From Pestalotiopsis fici W106-1 (taxonomy: Eukaryota > Ascomycota > Sordariomycetes > Amphisphaeriales > Sporocadaceae): a DNA stretch of 64,000 nt. A model generated the notes under the pieces. It saw only the letters and a list, made by a program, of their open reading frames with translations, had not been told where the DNA came from and ran no database searches. The stretch spans positions 4,876,396 to 4,940,395 of the forward strand of contig NW_006917093.1 in assembly GCF_000516985.1 (NCBI RefSeq), given 5' to 3'. Shown one piece after another: positions 55,931-64,000 of the stretch. Both the position numbers and the translations under genes were made by a program. The stretch's first letter is position 1; each line of letters begins with the position of its first letter.

Positions 55931-58900
55931 TGTATCTTTCGATCGTCCAAACCTCGGGTTCGAGGTCGTAATTTTGGCGATGGCAGTCTCAATTGCAGAT
56001 CGGGCTGAAGCCTTGCAAGGTCGCGAGCTCAAGCTAGGAATTTTTCTATGTGGCGCACAGACATTGAGCGCCACACTTCTACGCCACATGTAGTATAGCA
56101 TTACTTCCCACCTCCTCGATTCGTGAGTGTCATAATACATTCGAGACCTTGGAACAAGTGTCCGTTTTCAGGCAGAATATGAACAATTTAATACAAATTA
56201 TGACGTTTTTTTTTTCCCAGTATAAAATGAAGTCAAACATTTACGTGTCAGCTATCATCCACAGCCATCACCGCATTGCTACGCCCAACCACAATATACT
56301 CACTTTGTAATTCAAAAAGTTCAATTGGTTTCAACTCAAAGATTCATTTATGAGGTAAAACTTGTGAGGAACATTTTCTGTCGCGGGTTCTTTGCGTCCT
56401 TTAATATAGTGCTTGAGGTACACAAGATGGTATCTAAAGGTATGACTGTGTATTGGTCGATCCTGTGCTTCGCTTGTGTTGTTACTTTGGGTGCGTGCAC
56501 TCGAAGTCTATGGTGCAGAGGCAAGATGATTTCCTAGGGAGAACCACCATGATGCAGTTCAACTACTGGCTCAAGGCGCACCCGGAAATCTGATTGTCCA
56601 TCTCGGAAGTACTATTATCACTTTCGGATTAGTCAAAAGTCACTCCCTTTTCAGAATTACTATTATCTATGGGTTTTACAGCTCGAAGCTCAATGAATTT
56701 GGGAGACCGAAACTCGTGATGCTAATCCTGCGAGAAACCAATCAGGGAGAGCTTGTAACAACAGATCATGAGAACATCCAAGTACACTATCAGAATGGCC
56801 CAGCCATACGATCAGTCGTACTTCTCCGGTAGCGATAGGCTTATGAATGCTTTTACGAGTGTCAGCTTCTACAGCGACCTCATATATGGCTCTCAGCCCT
56901 ACACAGAGGCCAAGCGTTCACATACTTTCTGTAAATCTGGATATCCGCACAACTAGGGCTGAGGATAAAGTGTAAGATTCCCTATGAGAAACAACTAAAA
57001 GTTTGCGTCCTCTTCGAATGCCTAGGCGCTTCGGAGGACCCATCAAATGAGGCTCCTTGTACTCCTCAAGTTGATGGGTGGATTTGAACAAATTTTAAGG
57101 GGAATTGGACGCCCCCAGACATGCTAAAGTCATGCAAACTCCATCCAGAGGATAGAGATTGCAATGCAGTGTAAATTTACAGCTACCCGGCACCCGTACA
57201 CACTTTTGCGCCGAAAGAAAGGATATAGTAATTGGCAAGAAGGGAGTTGGAAATTTCTGGATGTTTTGCATAATTACTTCCCTAATAAGCGAGTTTTTTT
57301 TTAAAAAAAAAAAGTTCTGTCTGGTTTACTTAGGGATATTCGGCATATATCTATAATTTACAACCTGCGAATCTCCTTGGGCGGGAGCCGTATTATACAT
57401 GACATCAATAGTTGTTCATTAGTACGGATATACTCGCAAATGAATAATGCGGCGGAATAATTAAGATAAATCACAAGTTGCAGATTTCTTTTTCTTTCTC
57501 AATGAGGATAGTGCAAATAATATTCTGCTCGGCTGCCACCTGCCTAGGTATGAACTACTCGGTGGCTGCTCTCTTTGGGCTACAGAGGTGTAATCTGAAC
57601 AAAAAACTTGGACCTTTTGATCATTTCTCATTATTCTGAGACCTTTCGTTCGCAAAGTCTGCATCATTCTCATACGTTCCATCTTGGGGTGCAAGGTGAT
57701 AGGTATCTGTGTGGCACCTGCTTCCTGAGTCTTATATTCAGGTCACATGGGAGGACAAATCACAAAATCCGAGAATACAATTGCTTATTCCATGCAATTC
57801 CTAGTTTCGTGTGAGCGTGCTTCGCTTGAGAGACGCATGGAGAGGCTTTTTTTTTTTTTTTAAAACCATTTACAAGCGAGGCAGCCGCGCAATTCAAGGA
57901 CTCTCTTTTGAAGTGCATGTTGAAGTACTTATGCGATGTTTGACATGAACATGCCGAGTACATATCCAACCAACTATGTCCGAACCGGCGACCGGTCAAA
58001 AGTGAGCACTTGAGTCAAAAGCATTGTTAATCAAGTCCTGACACCTTCCCAAAGCATAAGCCTAGAATTACATTCATGCAAACCTTGCACCTGAGAATTG
58101 CCGCAGGGCTGAGGGTAAAGGTTGTGATCGTGGTCATCTCTCACGATCAGTTTTTGAACACGGAGTAAGTGAACAATTGTTGAGCACTCGAAGGGAAAAG
58201 GCTCATGTCGACCCGACATTCGTCGATAAGTAGTCCCAAAAAGAAGTTGTCACCAGCCTCCTTTACAAGCCAGATTCGAACCGGTGTCTTATATCGCTTG
58301 TTTAGGTTTCGCCAAAGGACTCACGCCGCAAAAAATGCATCTCACGCCCCCCAAAGACAGTATATCTGCTTCCGAACCAATAGCAGCGACATGCGACGTG
58401 CTACGCTACACAGCTGATTTTGTATATGGATTTATCCTCCCCGGAAAATCCATCCGCGAGCCGGGCGGCACCTGCATGAATTACTTTTCTTTTTCTCGTC
58501 CTCCCAACCCTGAGGCGCATACGACTGCAGCAAAGTATCTGTACATTGAGAACATAGGGAACTTCTTCGGCCACAATCGTGAGAGAGGGGAGAAAAAAAA
58601 GGTTAAAACAAAGGGGAAGAGAAACAGGTCAAGGCGTTTTTGCAACGTTACGCAATGATGCACCGACAATTACCGACAGTAAGAAAAACCGTAATGATGC
58701 TGCCGCCACTTCAGCTTCTTTGACTTATACATCTTCCAAGCATATCCGTGCCTTGGTATACATCGCTCTCGTACGATTCATGCGCAACAATCGGGGGGAT
58801 GTACTCTGTATGTCAAAGCCAAACGCCTGATTTGTAGCCAAGTCCTTGTATGATTTTTTGTTCATTGGCCATCATTTAATATCAGCTATTGCCCTGCTGT

Positions 58901-61900
58901 TTAATGTGACATGTGATATGATCACCTCAGACACCCCCGCGATAGCGGCTAGTGCAGAGAACAATGCCCTCACGTGCTCGGTGAGCATTTCTCAACAGTC
59001 ATATAAATGTGTATACCCGCTTGGAGACTGAATGATGTAGGTTTGCTGCTACGGCTAAGGCATGGGTATCCGTACCTGTTCAATTACGAACAGTTGCGCC
59101 AGGAATATGCACCTGAACTAATGCAACAAGGAGCCAAAAAAAAAAAAAAAAAAAAAAAAAGACACTTCATATATGCATTATAAAATTGTGATTCGACAAG
59201 TGTCAAGTACAAGTCTCTACTTTTATCTCGCCCCTTCAAGTGTAGACCCACCGGTTCATGCTCGATCTGCGGCCCTGTCGTCGTTGTCGAATCAATCGGG
59301 ATACTATAGACTCGAGCAGCGCAACCCGTCAAGCGGGAAGGGCAGTACAGGTTATCAGATTCGGAACAATGATCGCCGATTTATTGCAGGAAGATTGACC
59401 CCTTGCATCGCGCGAAACCAGAAGAAAGCAGCACAGCATAGGCGGCCGAGCCAGATACTATCATTTTACTAAAAGTTGATGACCGATTGAGACAAGTAAA
59501 GCCAACCCGGCAAAAGAGCCCAGTCTTGTCGCATATCATGGAGTAGAGAACAAAACATGAACAGAGCATTTCGATCATCCATGTTAATATTGTTGAGTTG
59601 GTCTCCGTGCTCCAAATTCCGTATGCCAAAATCTTGAAAGTAATTCCAAACAGGTCGTCAGCCATGAAGACTGGGAAAAGTATAATGCAAGGATGTCAAT
59701 AATTCGTAGTGGTCACTCTGGGTTTAGGAAGACCCTGACAACCAGCTGCCTCAGTGCCCTCAGTCATGTCAGCCCTACAATTAGACATGCGAACTCGTCT
59801 AGATGTCGTAACTCCTACCATCTTATGCGGTATATTCACTAGATGTACCTGTGCGATGCCGACTCTGAGGCGTTTGGACCTTCAGAATGTAACAAGGTCG
59901 AGCATACGTCAATAGCATACGATTTGTGTTGTCTCTGCCATAAGACTCAAAAGTCACACGGCCTTGTTGATATTGAACCTTGTTACGAGTCCCATGTTCT
60001 TGTCACAGCCACGAGAGGGTTCGTTACGAGTGAGTGACGAACTAATAATGGTGGGCGAAAATAACGAGGGGTTCTCTACCATGTGCTGACGCGGCCACGG
60101 ACGGTAGAGCTGACGTGGTGTCTTGGGTTCGTCGTCAGGATGACCTTTATATCATTCGACTCGCTTTCGTAATACATCGTGTTTCGAACGGGCGACGGGA
60201 GACGTAAGCGTTGGGAGAGAAAAGGGCGGATGAGAGATTACGTCGTCAAGAAGCTGCGAGGTAGATGGATGCAGCTTGCCATGAGCATTCAAATTTGTGA
60301 CGACAATTCAAGCCCGGTAAAACGGACAAGGGCATGCATACACTTATTCATGATTTCAGGCCTACAACGAGAAATTCATCGAGAGCCCTTGAATTGCACA
60401 TAAAACCAGGGACGCATAATTGTATTGTGGTGCCCTTTTGCAGGCTTGCTTACATGGTGGATCTTTTTGACTCGGCTTCCCGGAATGGCTTCCTATCAAC
60501 GGCTGCCCGAAAACAAAGACTCCATCCGTCGGGATACTGGGGAAGGTTTTTTGGTTGCAGAAAAACATGTTACCCGTGTGGACCACAATGGATGGCCTTG
60601 TAAATGGAGTATTTAACATGTCTTGGGAAATGTTTAAAAAATGGAGTCAAGCTACCCTTGGCCCATATCAGCCTGATGTGCTGCTGGACTGGAGACGGCG
60701 GGAGGCTGAGGGAAGGTGTGGGATTGGATCTCAAGTGAACCGAGAGCCTCTCTTCCTTCTCCAGTCCAGCGAGGTCCAGCTCCTCTGACTCCTCCCCCGG
60801 GGCACCAAGTTAAGGCCAGGTCCAGCGGCAGCGGGCTGGCGGCCACACCAAAACTCAATGCCACCAACCCGGAAGCTTCAGATCGGATGGAGCATGGAGC
60901 CTCCTCCCACTTCAAAAACCCGCAGCCCGCAATGGAGACACCAAGGGAGAAAAAAAAAAGATGGCACACAGGAGCGGGAGCGCCAGGCCAGGCACCGACA
61001 ACACCAGAGATGGCATCGGCTTGTGGAGTCCTTTTCCAAGTTCCCGCCGCTCGAGCAAAGTTAAACAGCTGGAGATGGTGTTCCAAGTGGGCTTTTGTTT
61101 AAAAAAAGGGTCTACCAAGGCAGAAAGTATGGCATCTCCATATTCAATATCAAACAAACTACTGCCACAGCCAACCAGGACACAGACACAAGATGCATGA
61201 ACACACATAGACATACAGAGTATACACATGTAAACGGAACGCCGAGCGACAGACGACGATGAATAGATAGCAGAAACGTCCGCGATCGCTTCTCCCGCAA
61301 CAGCACTGCGGAATATTGCGTACAACGTAGAACATCGGAGTGCCCGAGTATGAGAAGAAACGGCGAAAGACCATGAAAAAGCTTTAGCATCGAGAAACCA
61401 GCCTTGTAACAGGTATCGCCGCCTCACAAGCCTGGGATCTTGGCTCGATCTTGGGGTGCTTCGCGGCAGTTCAAATTCTTTGTTGCCTCCCCTCCAAGTC
61501 AGCAGCAAGACCAAAAAAAGGACGGCGCGATCGGATGATTGGAAAGCATTGCATCATCATATCAGCACACCAAGGACTGGCGTGCCGAATATAGTATTAT
61601 GTAGCGTATACGAGATCATCACCACACCATGTTGCCATGAGCCGAGAGCCCATTGACAGCTTCCGTATCATGCGAGCCCGGAGACGGCGGCGCCTCTCGG
61701 ATATCTTTCTGGCCCTGCTACTACTACTACCACTACTACGTATGATGACTGGGAAGGTCGCGCGACTCAGGAACTGCTTCGTATCGAGAGAGAGAGAGAT
61801 GCGCGGTTCAGGAATGTGGCAATCACGGTCGGACCTTGTTGTGCTTCCCCTCCCCAGCTCCCTACTTACTCCCGGACATCTCTCCGAAATCAGGAGAGAG

Positions 61901-64000
61901 ATGTGAGGGAATAGGAGGCAGAGAGAGAGAAAGACAAGGGAAATATGCCTACCACCCACACGTGTCACGATGAACTAGAAGATCAAAACAAATGTGCAAG
62001 GCTTTTGACGCGTTCTGTCTTGGGGGGACCCTTTCGCTGTTCGTCCAAAACTGACTCGAGAAGCATCTCGGCGGAATGCGCTGTTGGCAAAAGAGAGTCA
62101 GTTCAGTTTAGATCAGTCAGGGTCCTCCAAGCCCTGTTCAAAGCTGGCAGCAAAACAAAACTGACCACGGGCGTTGGCTGTCCCATGTTACCATGGCGTG
62201 GGATTGCTGTTCCGGCGGTGAACCTCAAACAGGTTAGATTTAAAAGAGTGCAAGCTATTGTGTATTCCCTGCGTCCAGGGGGGAGGAGAAGAAGAAGAGA
62301 GGGAACAGCGTGAAAACGTTCCGATTAAGCGCCTCCCCCCCCTCCCCCCAATCTAATCCCGTTAGCCAAGATGCCCACATGGACTGGTAAATAGTCTCCT
62401 GAATTCTGCCAGCCCACCCCAGCAAACACTAGCCGCCGAAAAAGGCACGAAGGCGGAAAGCAGCGACACTTCTGATCATGTAATAGCAATAACTAGCATT
62501 GAGTGAGAGCAAAAGGCCGTTCAAACACACGTAGAAAGCAGCAAATAAACCACAAAGAGAAAAACCCGGCCGAACACTCCTCCTGGGTCGTCATGCCGCC
62601 CAGATTACGCAACGCACTAGGTATCAAATAGGCAAGGACACGCGCTTCTCAATCTGGCGGTAAGGACCAGGTTGGTAGTTGAGGAAATCAGTTCTCAGAT
62701 CATGTCCAGTAGTAGCTATGCTACTATGTAGTAACTCTACGAACAATGCCCTGCCTCCCAGTCTTTCCACCGAAGAAAAAAGAGCACACACATATACACC
62801 GTTTTAGCAATAGGTACGTATACCCAACACATCCAAGACAGCTTACCAAATACACGTACCTTGGCCACCAAGACATCTCCGCTTCAAGGGGTGGATTTTG
62901 TTCAGGTGAAGGAAGATGCTTGTACAGATCGTCGTTGACCGCGTGGCCCCCACATTTAATAGAGAGAAAGAAAGAAAAGAATCCAAAGCTCGGTTCTATC
63001 TATCTCATTTGTGCTATACGTACTGCATAGCATATGTACGTACGAACGCTGTGAGAAAAGAGATACGTGAAATGCTGAAGAACACCTAAATTATGCACAA
63101 GCTGCATAAATCATCTCAGATAAGGTAATATCGCGGCAAGTGCCGGGAGGGAAGAGAAAGCGAATCGCCTGCCAATAGCGTTTTGAACGTACTATTCTTT
63201 GTACTGTGGTGATATGGGTAAGTTTTAGCCTTGCATGAAGTAGAATTGGCTCGTGCGGGTGCAAGTTGTGCAATTTTGGTGCTGTTCAGCTGTATGATTG
63301 CGCTTTTGAGAGGCCCCCGTCGGTACTTCGTAGGGGGTCTAAAATATACGCCTGCAACCACAGTACAATAATAACCGAACTACTGGATGGGATAGGATTT
63401 GGGGAATGTGTAGAGATAGAGTAATGATTATCAAAAGAGACGACATCGAAACATCCCACGCTCCAAGGGGCTTGGCAGATATCGAGTTGGCATAGATGCA
63501 TCGGTATCTGCCCACGGCAGTTCACCTGCCTGAAACACATTACAGATACCACAGATGTGCGATCGACTTATGGTAACTCTACACACAGCAGGTTGTCTCT
63601 GTCTATTTCCCCCCTCATCGCATGGTGAGAGTTACGAGACGACGAGGTGGTGGTAGTGGTTGCTGGGTAGTAAGTAAATCAAGTAGCTAGGTACGTGTCT
63701 AGCACACCAAAGCCCAAAGAAGCTATTGTTGGAAACCTTTGGTAAGTATACATCGTACCCTGCCCTGCAACTATGAAATCAGAGGGACCATCGAGACGTG
63801 AGTGAAACTACTGTTGCACTCACTGCTCGGAAAATCCGCGCACATCTTGGACATACATTCACCATTTCTTGGTTGAGCCTAGGTAAGCAATAGGTGTGCT
63901 GCAGGTAGTAGTTGGTTGTATGCATGCATGTACCTGTACCCAGTGACAAGGGGGGGAAATAAATCATATTATGAGAGTCAGTCCTACCAGAATTGGCATT
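55931..64000. other. gene-poor 8-kb stretch to the end of the window
   Basis: No frame here joins into a protein I can recognise on either strand. It should hold the MRPL4 promoter at its left. Simple-sequence tracts occur: T/A at 57294-57312, T15 near 57847-57861, A25 at 59136-59160, AG near 61785-61800 and 61920, and C-rich at 62334-62350. Longer frames at 60652-61514 lie on both strands in G+C-richer sequence and lack ATG or family support. It may be the long upstream region of a gene beyond the window. Confidence 0.5.
59136..59160. repeat. poly(A) tract of 25 bases
   Basis: A pure run of 25 A's, the longest homopolymer in the window. No gene or LINE-like sequence is recognisable next to it, and no clear flanking duplication is seen. 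Confidence 0.9.

Noticed and set aside
55950..55975. ACCTCGGGTTCGAGGT hairpin resembling a T-arm
   Set aside because: Short palindrome upstream of MRPL4 with no other tRNA parts.
58250..58345. Minus-strand GGTTCGAATC resembling a tRNA B box near 58275
   Set aside because: The T-stem is imperfect and no acceptor or D-arm can be folded around it.
60652..61514. Overlapping frames of 128-200 codons on both strands
   Set aside because: None begins with a convincing ATG plus family similarity; the region is locally G+C-rich, which lengthens chance frames.

Overview
The window is nuclear DNA of a filamentous ascomycete (Pezizomycotina, most likely Sordariomycetes and probably Hypocreales). The evidence is short introns of about 50-290 bp with GT donors and CTAAC-like branch points, intron-rich fungal orthologues (URA5, EGT1, SWI3, MRPL4), a fungus-specific 2EXR gene, and a 10.4-kb A+T-rich island with the marks of repeat-induced point mutation (RIP). 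No species can be named from the sequence alone. I rebuilt exon structures by hand from splice signals, reading-frame phase and family conservation; every rebuilt coding length is a multiple of three.

Layout. 1-6.4 kb: 3' end of a GNAT acetyltransferase, URA5 (pyrimidines), NOG1 (60S assembly) and the eIF2B alpha subunit (GCN3). 7.2-10.8 kb: EGT1, a twelve-exon ergothioneine synthase gene. 10.8-24.2 kb: secreted S28 peptidase, a four-helix membrane protein, adrenodoxin reductase ARH1 and, convergent with it, ETF alpha. 24.4-34.8 kb: nested transposons, in which a RIP-mutated Ty1/copia retrotransposon (8,537 bp, 291-bp LTRs, 5-bp target duplication) sits inside a RIP-mutated Fot1/pogo-like DNA transposon (about 1,861 bp without the insert, 42-bp inverted repeats, TA duplication). 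The nest splits what was a roughly 0.7-kb shared upstream region between ETF alpha and SWI3. 35.3-50.2 kb: SWI3/RSC8-like chromatin subunit, a probable Rrn5-like Pol I factor, mitochondrial helicase IRC3, a SWIM plus RING-like zinc protein, queuine tRNA-ribosyltransferase and a 2EXR protein. 51.4 kb: one tRNA-Ala(CGC). 52.3-55.9 kb: Rab GDI and mitochondrial ribosomal protein uL29m. The last 8 kb hold no gene I can support.

The genes are mostly unrelated core genes, not a cluster. Two loose themes recur: mitochondrial function (ARH1, ETF alpha, IRC3, MRPL4) and ribosome or translation (NOG1, eIF2B alpha, Rrn5-like, TGT, tRNA-Ala). I see no CRISPR array, secondary-metabolite cluster or obvious horizontally acquired cassette. 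The most unusual structure is the nested transposon pair, especially the unexplained 2.3-kb 3' extension of the copia element and the sharp edges of its mutated zone.
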